Origin: Aquimarina macrocephali JAMB N27
GTDB taxonomy: Bacteria; Bacteroidota; Bacteroidia; Flavobacteriales; Flavobacteriaceae
Length of the DNA: 64,000 nt
Reading direction: 5' to 3'
Assembly: GCF_000520995.1 (NCBI RefSeq)
Contig: NZ_JACA01000007.1
Span: 1 to 64,000 of the forward strand
The translations under genes and the position numbers were made by a program. Shown piece by piece: positions 43,867 through 53,319 of this stretch. The notes below the pieces were generated by a model that saw only the letters and a list, made by a program, of their open reading frames with translations, was not told the origin of the DNA and ran no database searches. Numbering within the stretch: position 1 is the first letter of the stretch; every line of letters starts with the position of its first letter.

Positions 43867-45153
43867 TCAAAGGTGCAACCTAAATGGTTTTGCTAATCGA
43901 TCACCCTGTAATTTTGGAATTCCTGTTTTCTGAACATAATGCCCCCAATTAGAAACAACATCAACAACTTGCTGTATTGCTTCCTTATGATTTTTATAGC
44001 TAATCTTCTCTCCTACAGTAATCAAATCCTGTAGTGTAAAATTATCCCGTTTACCATTGATTGACATCTGATGCATGCTGGTCCAGATTCCTTCTGGATT
44101 GTACGAATAAGTCACATCATAAGCAGGAGAAAGTCTCCAAACTCCACGTTTATCCATCAAAAAAGAAATATTCTTAGTATGATCATCCTGGTTACGGGCA
44201 ATGACATTAAACACCATTCTTTTGTACAATTGTATAGCATCACTATGTGGTAATCGTAATTGTCTCATTACTTCGAATGCATTTTCATAAGAGTGTGCAC
44301 CTGGAGATTTATAATCAAAATGTGCTATCGAACACAAGGTTTGCATGTGTATTTTTTCGTTATTACTATGGCGATCAAAGCGTTTGGTCATAAAGTGAGC
44401 TCTATCATGCTCTTCAAAAAGTAAAGATTTTTCCATATTAATACCACAATCCAATGCCATTAAATAATATGCATATTCGATCCTTCCATACCCTTGTGGG
44501 TCTCCAAGAGTAGTATCATTTACTCCATCAAACTTAAAAATATAGTGTTCAAATCCGTGAGGAGCTATGGCTTGCCCCGATCGGATCTCATTTGTTGTGG
44601 AATTGTAAGCGATTATGGCTTTAGCCCGTTGCCCTCCAGCCGAAGTTCCTACTTTAATCAATTCATTAAGGTGTTCTGTTTCAGAAAGATTTAGTTCTAG
44701 TTTTTCTCGTGTATTAAGTATTTTTTCTGCCAGTTGTGCCAGTTTATCTACTTCGAGGGTAGTAGTTTGAGCTTGTCCTATGTGTTTTGCAGGTTGAAAC
44801 TCTAATGCTCCCATACCACGAGTACCAATATAACACAAGCGATCTAGTGGGGTAAATTTAGATTTTGGGATATCATTAAGAGCTAGCCATTGATCAATTA
44901 AGCGATTTCCGAAATCATCGGGCAATACATCAGACAACATTCCTGGTAATCCGCGGTAGGTTTCCTGGTTTAGATTAGGAAAGCTATATATTTTTTTTGC
45001 AGAAGACCGTATCGGCATGTGTATCGGTGACACATCCTGATTTTTATTTAGAAATGAAGAGAAAAACTCAAAAGAAGCAAAGTTTTTTTTGCTATCCCAA
45101 CTCAATGCTCCCAATTCTTCTCCCCAAAGGGTAATTTTAATAACATCTACCAT
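43867..45153 (-). CDS. hipA: HipA-type Ser/Thr kinase toxin
   Basis: The protein has 428 residues. The N-terminal HipA N1 fold (TLWGEELGALSWDSKKNFAS) includes the couple domain RGLPGMLSDVLPDDFGNRLI. The kinase part has the Gly-rich loop VGTSAGGQRAKAIIAY, the catalytic NVIARNQDDHTKNISFLMDK with Asp, and the metal motif SPAYDVTYSYN. HipA phosphorylates aminoacyl-tRNA synthetases (GltX in E. coli) and causes growth arrest. The antitoxin gene overlaps it by 7 nt upstream. The length matches E. coli HipA (440 residues), and all motifs look intact, so it is probably active. Confidence 0.92.
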   Translation of the reverse strand: MVDVIKITLWGEELGALSWDSKKNFASFEFFSSFLNKNQDVSPIHMPIRSSAKKIYSFPNLNQETYRGLPGMLSDVLPDDFGNRLIDQWLALNDIPKSKFTPLDRLCYIGTRGMGALEFQPAKHIGQAQTTTLEVDKLAQLAEKILNTREKLELNLSETEHLNELIKVGTSAGGQRAKAIIAYNSTTNEIRSGQAIAPHGFEHYIFKFDGVNDTTLGDPQGYGRIEYAYYLMALDCGINMEKSLLFEEHDRAHFMTKRFDRHSNNEKIHMQTLCSIAHFDYKSPGAHSYENAFEVMRQLRLPHSDAIQLYKRMVFNVIARNQDDHTKNISFLMDKRGVWRLSPAYDVTYSYNPEGIWTSMHQMSINGKRDNFTLQDLITVGEKISYKNHKEAIQQVVDVVSNWGHYVQKTGIPKLQGDRLAKPFRLHL

Positions 45154-45479
45154 AATGGGTCTTCATTTTGATTTTTAGAGCTACGTGACGCACGCTCACG
45201 CTCTTTTCCTTTTAGTTTTAATAGTTCTATGGGACTTATACCCGGATCTGGAAATAAAGAGCTTAATGCGCTTAAATCTCCAAATGCCCGAAGTATTTGG
45301 ATAAAAGTTAATAAAGTAGTTGTCTTTCCGGATTCAAAATTCTTAATCGTTTGCACATGTACCCCTGCCCTTTTAGAAAGTTCATCCTGAGTAATATTAA
45401 GATTAAGGCGTCGTTGTTTTACTCTTTGAGTAAGTTCTGCCAGTATTTGTTCGTCTGAAAGGTTATTAATATTCATCAC
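45147..45479 (-). CDS. hipB: HipB-type antitoxin, XRE-family regulator
   Basis: The protein has 110 residues. The XRE helix-turn-helix is LNITQDELSKRAGVHVQTIK followed by NFESGKTTTLLTFIQILRAF. The C-terminal tail is charged and ends in a terminal Trp (NEDPLW). E. coli HipB also ends in Trp, and that residue contacts HipA. It would neutralise HipA and repress the operon by binding the four palindromes at 45497-45646. The overlap with hipA ensures coupled synthesis. Confidence 0.9.
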   Translation of the reverse strand: MMNINNLSDEQILAELTQRVKQRRLNLNITQDELSKRAGVHVQTIKNFESGKTTTLLTFIQILRAFGDLSALSSLFPDPGISPIELLKLKGKERERASRSSKNQNEDPLW

Positions 45480-45496
45480 ACATAAATTAAATTAAC

Positions 45497-45646
45497 GTAT
45501 ATAATAATATACATTAAAAATGTAAAACGTAAATTAAGTATAATATATTATACTCCTTAGCACAATAATGTATCAAATATAGTAAAGTATATCATAATAT
45601 ACTTAATATTAACTAAAAAACCATAAAGTATACCAAAATATACTTT
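45497..45646. promoter_or_regulatory. Four palindromic hip operators
   Basis: The sites are GTATATAATAATATAC (45497-45512, 14 of 16 symmetric), AGTATAATATATTATACT (45537-45554, perfect 18 bp), AAGTATAT-N4-ATATACTT (45585-45604) and AAAGTATA-N6-TATACTTT (45625-45646). All share the half-site AGTATA and start 18 nt before the hipB ATG. Confidence 0.8.
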
Positions 45647-45723
45647 AAATAAATATTTTTGACTACAGATAGTATTATCATTCATTAAAATAGAATTTTT
45701 AATATTTATCATTATGAAAAACA

Positions 45724-45739
45724 GGTAAATCCCCCTTTT
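45724..45739 (+). promoter_or_regulatory. Shared upstream motif, site 3
   Basis: GGTAAATCCCCCTTTT, preceded by ATTATGAAAAACA, lies 99 nt before the lipoprotein start at 45823. It matches the site upstream of the glycosyltransferase operon. Confidence 0.5.
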
Positions 45740-45822
45740 ATATCATTTAGAATATTATTATTTTTAACCTACTTAACAATCCCCTCTTATCATATCGTCT
45801 GATTGTCTTAAAATCTAAGACA

Positions 45823-46146
45823 ATGAAACATTCTATTCGATTACAAAGTATAAGCGCAGTACTAGCAATAACTCTTTGTTGTACAAGCTGCATGTCTACA
45901 CGAGTTGTAAGTATTCATGATAGTGATTCTGTGGTTAAAAACACTAAAACCTCCTGGAGTTTCGCCTGGGGATTAGTTTCTCCTAAAGATATCGATGCCA
46001 AGTGCGAATCTAAGCACTTAAGCTCGGCAACTAACACCACTAATCTTGGATACATATTACTATCTACAATTACACTAGGCATTGTTATACCACAAACCAT
46101 AGAATGGGAATGCGCTCCACCAGATCCACCAATTGATGAATTATAG
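45823..46146 (+). CDS. Bor-like small lipoprotein
   Basis: The protein has 107 residues. The lipoprotein signal is SAVLAITLCCTSC. The body has WSFAWGLVSPKDIDAKCESK and ILLSTITLGIVIPQTIEWEC, a pattern like the Bor/Iss family (G-IYxP followed by a Cys). Bor proteins confer serum resistance on lysogens, but most chromosomal relatives are uncharacterised. Two mature cysteines may form a disulfide. It precedes the FAD oxidase gene by 129 bp on the same strand. Confidence 0.7.
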   Translation: MKHSIRLQSISAVLAITLCCTSCMSTRVVSIHDSDSVVKNTKTSWSFAWGLVSPKDIDAKCESKHLSSATNTTNLGYILLSTITLGIVIPQTIEWECAPPDPPIDEL

Positions 46147-46275
46147 ATTAAATACATCATTTCTGTTTGGCTTATATCAATAAACACAGGAACCATATCG
46201 GATTTGATATTGATCTGCCAGCAGTGCTATCTAAAAACAAAGACATTTTGTAATAAAATATAAAAAAGTATAATC

Positions 46276-47889
46276 ATGGCGTTACCAAAAGGCATCGAGA
46301 CATTACCTATAAGGAAATGGGAAAACAGGCATCAAAATTTTACTCAAAAACTAACACAAAACGCCTCTTTCAAAGTGCGTAATGATGATTCGTTGAGTAA
46401 AGGAGCTGATAAATACATAGCCACGACCAAAAACCTACAATGGCTAACAGGACATGCAATTGATAACAACATTAGATTACGCGCTATGGGAAGCGGCTGG
46501 TCATTTTCTAAGGTAGCTGTTTCTGAAGGCGGTATCCTAGACACTAAATCATTACGTCTTAGTTTTTCGGTTAGCAAACCAAACATAAGCAACGAATACT
46601 TAAACAAAGGAGGATTAGCTGAAGATCTATTTTTTGTACAATGCGGAGTTTCTATATTACAACTTAATTCAAAATTAGAAAAAGAAAAACGACCTAATCG
46701 CTCCATTAAAGCCTCGGGAGCTAGCAATGGCCAAACAGTAGCAGGCGCTCTATCCACAGGCACCCACGGCGCTGCTTTTAACGTAGGAGCAATACAGGAT
46801 TTTGTAACCGGGATACATCTAGTCGTTGGTCGAGATCGTCACATATGGCTAGAACGAAGCTCTAACCCTATAGTATCCGATCGATTTATTAATTGGTTAG
46901 GTGCAGATTTAATAAGAGATGACACTATGTTTAATGCCGCCTTGGTAAGCTTCGGAAGTTTTGGAATCATACACGGTATTATGATAGAAACAGAGCCCAA
47001 ATTTCTACTCGAAGAACATCGCATAGATAAAATCGCTTACAATAGTGATCTTAAAAGCACCATGAAAACATTAGATTTTTCAACAATTAACACCATACTC
47101 CCCTTTCCTCAACATTCTCCTGATCGAGAATTGTATCATTTTGAAATACTTATAAATCCATATGATTTTGAGCCAGACAACAACAATAAAGGTGTATTCC
47201 TAAAAGTCTCCTACAAACGCAAATACAGAGATAACTATACCCGTAGGACTCCTGACGACAAAGGCTTAACCTATGGTGATGATTTACTGGGACTAATACA
47301 AACAGTTATGGATAGTCTGGGAGGGTTATCGATTTTATTAGTCCCAAAATTAGTCAACATACTATTCCCTCTGGCTTACAAAGAAATTCCTCCTATGGAG
47401 GGAACTATTGGAGAAACATTTAGCAACACCAAATTTAGAGGTAAAGTTGCCAGTGCAGCTCTAGGAATAGATATTAAAGATAGTGTACGAGTAGTCGAAG
47501 AAATTATGATGATTATTGAAGATGGTGATCCTTTTCCTGGCGGAATATCATTGCGATACGTAAAAGGAACCGAGGCTTTATTAGGCTTTACAAAATTTGA
47601 CAAAACCTGTGTACTAGAATTAGATGGTGTAGATGCAGATATAACCCGAAAATTCTATGAAAAAGTATGGAACCGATTAGAAGCCATTAATATTCCATAC
47701 ACCTTACATTGGGGGAAAATAAATTTTAATCTCGATTTTCAGCGTATTCAAAATATGTATGGTACTGCCACGGTACAACATTGGCTTGATACTCGTAACG
47801 ACTTACTTGATTCTGAATCAATGAACGTATTTACCAATGGTTTTATTGAAAGATGCGGATTAAACAAAGTAGTTGGAGTAATTGTTTAG
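46276..47889 (+). CDS. FAD-dependent oxidase (PCMH-type, alditol/aldonolactone oxidase-like)
   Basis: The protein has 537 residues. A PCMH-type FAD domain is clear: NIRLRAMGSGWSFSKVAVSE, FFVQCGVSILQLNSKL, GASNGQTVAGALSTGTHGAA and GIHLVVGRDRHIWLERSSNP. The C-terminal substrate domain ends with WGKINFNLDFQRIQNMYG, similar to D-arabinono-lactone or alditol oxidases, where this region closes the active site. There is no signal peptide. The substrate is unknown; it may be a sugar alcohol or a lactone. Confidence 0.85.
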   Translation: MALPKGIETLPIRKWENRHQNFTQKLTQNASFKVRNDDSLSKGADKYIATTKNLQWLTGHAIDNNIRLRAMGSGWSFSKVAVSEGGILDTKSLRLSFSVSKPNISNEYLNKGGLAEDLFFVQCGVSILQLNSKLEKEKRPNRSIKASGASNGQTVAGALSTGTHGAAFNVGAIQDFVTGIHLVVGRDRHIWLERSSNPIVSDRFINWLGADLIRDDTMFNAALVSFGSFGIIHGIMIETEPKFLLEEHRIDKIAYNSDLKSTMKTLDFSTINTILPFPQHSPDRELYHFEILINPYDFEPDNNNKGVFLKVSYKRKYRDNYTRRTPDDKGLTYGDDLLGLIQTVMDSLGGLSILLVPKLVNILFPLAYKEIPPMEGTIGETFSNTKFRGKVASAALGIDIKDSVRVVEEIMMIIEDGDPFPGGISLRYVKGTEALLGFTKFDKTCVLELDGVDADITRKFYEKVWNRLEAINIPYTLHWGKINFNLDFQRIQNMYGTATVQHWLDTRNDLLDSESMNVFTNGFIERCGLNKVVGVIV

Positions 47890-47934
47890 ATAAGTAACAC
47901 AAATAATTGATTGTTAATTATTTAATCATAAAAC

Positions 47935-47970
47935 ATAATTATAATTGAAAATAATTTTAATTATAATTAT
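47935..47970. repeat. A/T-only inverted repeat
   Basis: ATAATTATAATT (47935-47946) faces its perfect complement at 47959-47970. It lies 46 nt after the FAD oxidase and could serve as a weak terminator or be chance in A/T-rich DNA. Confidence 0.5.
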
Positions 47971-48042
47971 AGCTCTTTGGCACGATAATCGTTCTAGTAT
48001 AAATATATTTCATTACTTTAGTTTTTCTAATCCCATTACCCA

Positions 48043-49008
48043 ATGAAAAAGCTGTCCCACCTACTACTGCTTTTTTTAGCACAAATTGTCTATTCACAGA
48101 CCTATACTGTACTTGATTCTGTACAAAATACACCTATATCATATGCTACAATTTCTTTTAGGAATGGAAGTGGTACATTTGCTGATGCTGATGGAAATTT
48201 CCAATTCTCAAAAAAATGGTATTCTGATATAGATTCTTTATACGTATCATCCATTGGATATAAAGAGTTAGCGCTTTCTACCGCTGCCTTACCCAAAAAA
48301 ATACTTTTAGTCCAGGATATTGCAGAACTTAAAGAGGTATATATTACAGCAGAAAAGAAAAGAAAATACAAAACCAAGAAATTGGCTTCAGAAGTACATA
48401 ATGATTATTTTAAAAGCTGGCTTCCTACAGTAGAGTCTGAAATTGCAGTTTTCTTTCCTAAAAGCTCTGAGAAGTCTACCAAAATTGCTTCAGTATACCT
48501 ACCTATTAAAACTGAATCTTCAAATCGGAATTCTAACAAAAAACAATCTTTTTCTACTTTGTTCAAGATGCAGTTTTACAGCAATAACAATGGATATCCA
48601 GGGAAAAGACTATCGTATGAGGATATTATATTTAAGGTAACTAATAAAGATAAATCTAATTTTGAACTGAACGTTTCAGAACATAAAGTCTTTATCCCAA
48701 AAGAAGGTGTTTTTGTCTCTATACAAGTATTAGGCTATACAGACAAGAATGGAAAACTACAGCAAACAAAAAAGTACAGTGAAATTGAAACTCGAAAAGG
48801 TATAGTTAAAGTGTCTACTACTTTTAGACCCTTACTTCCGTTTACAGACAAAATAAGTAGTTACAAAACTTTTACCAGAAGAGTATTTTTTAAAAATAGA
48901 ACCTGGCAACGTTTTGACAGAGGATATAGCAAAAACAATAACTTGATCAAAAACAACAACACCAACTATGGTATGGGGTTAAAATTGCACTTATACGAAG
49001 AGGATTAG
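48043..49008 (+). CDS. Secreted carboxypeptidase-like regulatory domain protein
   Basis: The protein has 321 residues with a signal peptide (MKKLSHLLLLFLAQIVYSQ). An N-terminal CarboxypepD_reg-like domain (ISYATISFRNGSGTFADADG, FQFSKKWYSDIDSLYVSSIG) is followed by a ~200-residue beta-rich part (VFFPKSSEKSTKIASVYLPI; MQFYSNNNGYPGKRLSYEDI). Similar flavobacterial periplasmic or outer-membrane proteins are uncharacterised. The gene is convergent with the SulP gene, ten bases away. Confidence 0.8.
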   Translation: MKKLSHLLLLFLAQIVYSQTYTVLDSVQNTPISYATISFRNGSGTFADADGNFQFSKKWYSDIDSLYVSSIGYKELALSTAALPKKILLVQDIAELKEVYITAEKKRKYKTKKLASEVHNDYFKSWLPTVESEIAVFFPKSSEKSTKIASVYLPIKTESSNRNSNKKQSFSTLFKMQFYSNNNGYPGKRLSYEDIIFKVTNKDKSNFELNVSEHKVFIPKEGVFVSIQVLGYTDKNGKLQQTKKYSEIETRKGIVKVSTTFRPLLPFTDKISSYKTFTRRVFFKNRTWQRFDRGYSKNNNLIKNNNTNYGMGLKLHLYEED

Positions 49009-49017
49009 AGAACAGCA

Positions 49018-50772
49018 TTAATCTAAAAAAGATTTTCTTTTCTTATTAAACTGTACCGCTGCTTCGTGTATTTCTTTATGTTCAGCAGCTTGGTTTTCTG
49101 CATGATCTACCGCATCAGAGATTGTCAAATAATAATAGGTTGCACCTAATCTATCTGTAAAACCAGATCGTTTTAGAAAATCTCGGACTGGACCTATCGT
49201 ACCCACCATTAACAATTGAATTCCTATATCATCAAGGTATTGCTGGATATCATCTAACACATGAAGGCCCGTGCTATCTATATCATGCATATTTGTATTA
49301 TCAAGGATTAGAAACTCTGGTAATGGTTTACGATCAGAAACATAGGCCAGAATAGCATCTTTAAAATAACTTGAATTACCAAAATATAATTGATTATCAA
49401 ACCTAATAATTAAATATGCATCTGATTGTATTGCATCTGGAAATCTATTGATATTTCTGTAATATTTGGTACCTGGTATGTTTACTAATTCGGCAATATG
49501 AGGGCGAGCACTGTAATACTGTAGAAAAACAAATGACAATATCACCCCGATAAAGATTCCGTTTTCTACTCCAAAAATCAATGTTCCAAAAAAGGTGATG
49601 ATCATTACAATAAAATCTCGTCTTCTAAGTCGAAACAAATATTTTGCTTCACTAAAATTAATCAATCCAAATACAGAAACTAATATAATTGCCGCAAGAG
49701 TTGCTTTTGGGATATAATAAAAAAATGACGTGAGAAACAACAAAGAAAATATAACCATTAGCGCAGCTATAATAGATGATACAGTAGTCTTCCCTCCTGC
49801 CTCGTCATTAATTGCTGTTCTGCTATAACTTCCAGAAGAAGGTACCGCCTGAAAAAAAGCACCAATCACTTTAGCTATTCCTAAAGCAAATAATTCCTGA
49901 TTAGGGCGTATAATGTGATCCCTGTTTTTCATTTCTATAGATTTAGCAATCCCAATACTTCCAACATACCCAATAAAAGTGACAGTCAATACAGATGGTA
50001 TTAGTGCAACCATTGTATCATAATCCATATTTGGAATACTAAAAGAAGGAAGTCCGCTAGGTACATCTTTAATAATCGCCAACCCTTTTTCGTTTAAGTC
50101 AAAAATATAGGCTACAAAAGTTGTAATTACAAGTACTGTAAGGGCACCAGGAAATGATCGTTTCCATTTTTTAAGTAAATTAATAATCACAATAGAGCAC
50201 AAACAAATCCCCAGTGTAATCCAATTTACTTCAGAAAAGTGACTAATAGTGTACCAAATTGTTTGATGCGTGTATTTAAAATCTGGAATGCTAATTCCCA
50301 ATCCTTGATCCAATTGAGAAATAATGATAATTATTGCAGCAGCAGAGATAAACCCCGAAATTACAGGTTGGGAAATTAGATTTACCAAAAACCCCATACG
50401 CAACACACTCATAATAATCTGTAGTACTCCAATCAAGAAACCGGTAAACAAAACCAATTCGACAAACTTCTCTGTAAACGGATCTGCAAGTTGGCTTACT
50501 CCACTCATTACTAAAATTGCAGTAACAGCTACCGGTCCTATACTTAGCTGCCTGGATGTTCCAAAAAAAGCATAAAGCAATAAAGGAATTAGGCATGCAT
50601 ATAAACCATAAATCGGAGGTACTCCCATAAGCAATGCATAGGCAATCGCTTGTGGTATAAGGATAACTCCTACAGTAATACCTGCAATACAATCTGCTTT
50701 AAAGAAAGAGCTATTATACTTTTTATCCTTAAAAATCTGAAGAAACGGAATTATTTTATATAACTTTTTAAC
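49018..50772 (-). CDS. SulP-family anion transporter with STAS domain, start codon unclear
   Basis: The conserved SulP body includes MGVPPIYGLYACLIPLLLYA and GSYSRTAINDEAGGKTTVSS, and a C-terminal STAS domain (FLILDNTNMHDIDSTGLHVL). It probably carries sulfate, bicarbonate or another anion across the inner membrane. The first standard start (TTG at 50634) would remove helix 1, yet the same frame continues upstream through ADCIAGITVGVILIPQAIAY, which is typical SulP sequence. From there to the in-frame TAA at 50817 there is no ATG, GTG or TTG. A GTT at 50772 (before KKLYKIIPF) sits where a start is expected; ATT or ATA codons nearby are alternatives. Confidence 0.8.
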   Translation of the reverse strand, partial: VKKLYKIIPFLQIFKDKKYNSSFFKADCIAGITVGVILIPQAIAYALLMGVPPIYGLYACLIPLLLYAFFGTSRQLSIGPVAVTAILVMSGVSQLADPFTEKFVELVLFTGFLIGVLQIIMSVLRMGFLVNLISQPVISGFISAAAIIIIISQLDQGLGISIPDFKYTHQTIWYTISHFSEVNWITLGICLCSIVIINLLKKWKRSFPGALTVLVITTFVAYIFDLNEKGLAIIKDVPSGLPSFSIPNMDYDTMVALIPSVLTVTFIGYVGSIGIAKSIEMKNRDHIIRPNQELFALGIAKVIGAFFQAVPSSGSYSRTAINDEAGGKTTVSSIIAALMVIFSLLFLTSFFYYIPKATLAAIILVSVFGLINFSEAKYLFRLRRRDFIVMIITFFGTLIFGVENGIFIGVILSFVFLQYYSARPHIAELVNIPGTKYYRNINRFPDAIQSDAYLIIRFDNQLYFGNSSYFKDAILAYVSDRKPLPEFLILDNTNMHDIDSTGLHVLDDIQQYLDDIGIQLLMVGTIGPVRDFLKRSGFTDRLGATYYYLTISDAVDHAENQAAEHKEIHEAAVQFNKKRKSFLD

Positions 50773-50975
50773 GTTACTGAAGGTTTTTGATTTATTAGGT
50801 AAATCTACAACAGTTTAAGAAGTTATACCAAAAGAATTTATAATTCATCTATTTAAATTTTAATTCATCCTGTCTAAATAGAAATAATTAATTTTTGTCT
50901 GACTCATTATAGAGATTTTCCTATTTTTGACGCCAACATAGTTTACTTTTTTCTTAGTATTTTTCAAAAAACTCT

Positions 50976-51731
50976 ATGAACGAAACATTACTTCTTTTCA
51001 TTTTAGCAATTATTGGGTTTATAGCAGGAGTAATTAACACTATTGCTGGTGGCGGCTCTTTACTTACCTTACCTATGTTAATTTTTATGGGACTCCCTCC
51101 TGCCGTTGCTAACGGTACAAATCGTATTGGGGTTTTCATTCAATCTATCTCTTCGATTGCTGGTTTTAGGAGTAAAGGAATCAAACCAGGTTCTTTTGGA
51201 ATTTACCTGGGAATATCTGCTCTTATTGGATCATTGATTGGGGCCCAGATTGCAATTGACATCAAAGGGGATACATTTAATAAAATCCTTGCAATTGTAA
51301 TGGTTATCGTAGTCCTTTTTATGGTTTTTAAACCTAAAGTAAACCTTCAAAATGTAATAGAAAGGACACATGGTAAACATCTTTGGATATCTATTCTCGC
51401 TTTTTTCTTTATTGGAGTCTACGGTGGGTTTATCCAGGCAGGTGTAGGGATATTTATCTTATTAGCATTAACCTCTATAAATTACCTAAACCTTGTTACA
51501 TCAAATGCTGTCAAAGTATTGGTAGTTTTTATTTACACCATTGGAGCATTAGCTATTTTTGCATATAATAATCAGATCGATTACCTATATGGTTTTGTTC
51601 TTGCTATAGGAAACGCTACGGGTGGATGGATTGCTAGTAGATGGTCTGTTAAAAAAGGGGATGGTTTGGTTAAAGTATTTTTGATCATTATGGTTATTGC
51701 TATGGCGATTAAATTATGGATAGATAATTAA
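50976..51731 (+). CDS. TauE/SafE-family sulfite exporter-like permease
   Basis: The protein has 251 residues and eight or so helices. The family signature is IIGFIAGVINTIAGGGSLLT, followed by MGLPPAVANGTNRIGVFIQS, IGVYGGFIQAGVGIFILLAL and NAVKVLVVFIYTIGALAIFA. Members move sulfite, sulfoacetate or other sulfur anions. The divergent SulP gene next door may belong to the same anion or sulfur theme, which is an inference from context only. Confidence 0.88.
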   Translation: MNETLLLFILAIIGFIAGVINTIAGGGSLLTLPMLIFMGLPPAVANGTNRIGVFIQSISSIAGFRSKGIKPGSFGIYLGISALIGSLIGAQIAIDIKGDTFNKILAIVMVIVVLFMVFKPKVNLQNVIERTHGKHLWISILAFFFIGVYGGFIQAGVGIFILLALTSINYLNLVTSNAVKVLVVFIYTIGALAIFAYNNQIDYLYGFVLAIGNATGGWIASRWSVKKGDGLVKVFLIIMVIAMAIKLWIDN

Positions 51732-51951
51732 CCCAAAATCTCTAAAAACAAAAAAAGCTAAAAGAGAAGTTACCAACATGTAATCAATAGTATACTCCCA
51801 CCCCGCTTTGCTTTACACTCTATCACAATACATTACACAAAAACTAACCTATAGCAATTACTTTATCTACTCAGCATAATACTACCTATTTCACATATCT
51901 CGCCCATTATTCTTATCTTTTAGATCTAATAAACACAAAAATCATCATCAT

Positions 51952-52755
51952 ATGAAACTTTCCCCCGTATTCATTGCCTTGGTATGTCTTATTTTTTTGA
52001 ACTGTAAATCGCAAAAAAATGAAGATACCGAAGAAAGCAATGAAACCATTACCGAGGCTCCCCAAGAAATACCAAAAAAACCAATAAGTGATATTACTAT
52101 CGACCCAATAATCCACGCTACAACTATTTTAGAATGGAAAAAGAAAACTATTTATATAGATCCGGCAGGAGGAGCCAAAGCTTTTAAAGATAAGAAACTT
52201 GCAGATCTGGTTCTCATCACAGATATACATGGCGATCATATGGATATTGAAACTTTGGATAGCCTGGATTTATCAAACGCCGAAATTATTGCTCCCCAGG
52301 CAGTAGCTGAAAAACTTCCTGCACAATATACGGATCACCTGATTATTCTTAATAACGGAGAAACAAAAGAGGTGCAAGGCATATCTATTGAGGCTGTCCC
52401 TATGTACAATCTAAGAGAAGAGGCTTTAAAATTTCATGATAAAGGTAGAGGCAATGGCTACATAATCACTTTAGGAAAGAAACGGCTCTATTTTTCGGGA
52501 GATACAGAAGATATTCCTGAAATGAGAGCATTACAATACATAGATATGGCATTTGTATGCATGAATCTACCATATACTATGACAGTAGAAAGTGCTGCGA
52601 GTGCTGTGCTTGAATTTAAACCTAAACAAGTATATCCATATCATTATCGAGGAACCGAGGGATTAAGTGATGTTGTAAAGTTTAAAGAACTAGTGTCAAA
52701 AAACCCAGATATAGAAGTAATTCAATTAGACTGGTATCCCAACAACACTAAATAG
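51952..52755 (+). CDS. MBL-fold metallo-hydrolase lipoprotein (UlaG-like)
   Basis: The protein has 267 residues. A lipobox (FIALVCLIFLNC) precedes a metallo-beta-lactamase fold. The fold shows DLVLITDIHGDHMDIETLDS with the His-x-Asp-His motif, RGNGYIITLGKKRLYFSGDT with the Asp ligand, and QVYPYHYRGTEGLSDVVKFK with the last His. It belongs to the L-ascorbate lactonase/UlaG-like branch of MBL proteins. It acts outside the cytoplasm as a lipoprotein, and its substrate is unknown. A strong terminator follows. Confidence 0.87.
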   Translation: MKLSPVFIALVCLIFLNCKSQKNEDTEESNETITEAPQEIPKKPISDITIDPIIHATTILEWKKKTIYIDPAGGAKAFKDKKLADLVLITDIHGDHMDIETLDSLDLSNAEIIAPQAVAEKLPAQYTDHLIILNNGETKEVQGISIEAVPMYNLREEALKFHDKGRGNGYIITLGKKRLYFSGDTEDIPEMRALQYIDMAFVCMNLPYTMTVESAASAVLEFKPKQVYPYHYRGTEGLSDVVKFKELVSKNPDIEVIQLDWYPNNTK

Positions 52756-52792
52756 TTTTAGCATCGTTTGGGCTAATAAATAATCTAACATT

Positions 52793-52823
52793 AAAAAGGT
52801 CTGCAATACATGCAGACCTTTTT
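52793..52823 (+). terminator. Rho-independent terminator, bidirectional
   Basis: AAAAAGGTCTGCA and its perfect complement flank a 5-nt loop, ending in a T-run. It lies between the convergent MBL and cold-shock genes. Confidence 0.9.
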
Positions 52824-52869
52824 AATTATTTATATATGATTATAAAAAATCATTACATTAGTATAGTAA

Positions 52870-53319
52870 CTATATTTTTTTCACTCTAACCGCATTCATT
52901 CCTTTCTGACCACGCTCAAGCTCAAAAGATACTTTATCATTTTCTTTTATCTCTTGCATCAATCCATTCACATGCACAAAATATCGCTCTTGAGTTTCTT
53001 CGTCATTAATAAAACCATATCCCTTAGAATCATTAAAAAATGCAACTTTCCCTTTTCTTACCGGGTCAAATTCTTCTTTTTCTCTTTTAGGAACTCCGAT
53101 TTCAATATTCTCTGCTTTGATTTTCTTCTTTTTGGTTGGATCTGGTGGTGTATCGGTGATATATCCATTTTCATCAACATAAGCAATCATGCTATCCAAT
53201 CCATTACCTTTGTTAGAGTTAGCTCTACGCTCCTCTTTCTTTTTCTGCTTTTCTTCTCTCTTTTTTAACTTCTTTTTCTCTTTTTCAATTTTACTAAAAG
53301 TCTGTTGTGATTTTGCCAT
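52870..53319 (-). CDS. Cold-shock domain protein with Lys-rich N-terminus
   Basis: The protein has 149 residues. The first ~40 are a Lys/Glu coiled segment (MAKSQQTFSKIEKEKKKLKK). The C-terminal cold-shock domain has the RNA-binding motifs GKVAFFNDSKGYGFINDE (RNP1) and ERYFVHVNGL (RNP2). This long form is common in Bacteroidota and probably works as an RNA chaperone. It is transcribed alone. Confidence 0.92.
   Translation of the reverse strand: MAKSQQTFSKIEKEKKKLKKREEKQKKKEERRANSNKGNGLDSMIAYVDENGYITDTPPDPTKKKKIKAENIEIGVPKREKEEFDPVRKGKVAFFNDSKGYGFINDEETQERYFVHVNGLMQEIKENDKVSFELERGQKGMNAVRVKKI

Larger units (their letters stand above)
45480..45822. other. Divergent hip / lipoprotein intergenic region
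   Basis: This 343-bp region contains the hip operators and the shared GGTAAATCCCCC motif at 45724-45739. It has no gene. Confidence 0.7.

Noticed and set aside
47935-47970. A strong terminator after the FAD oxidase
   Set aside because: The arms are only A and T and there is no T-run, so chance in A/T-rich DNA is as likely. It is listed as a repeat only.
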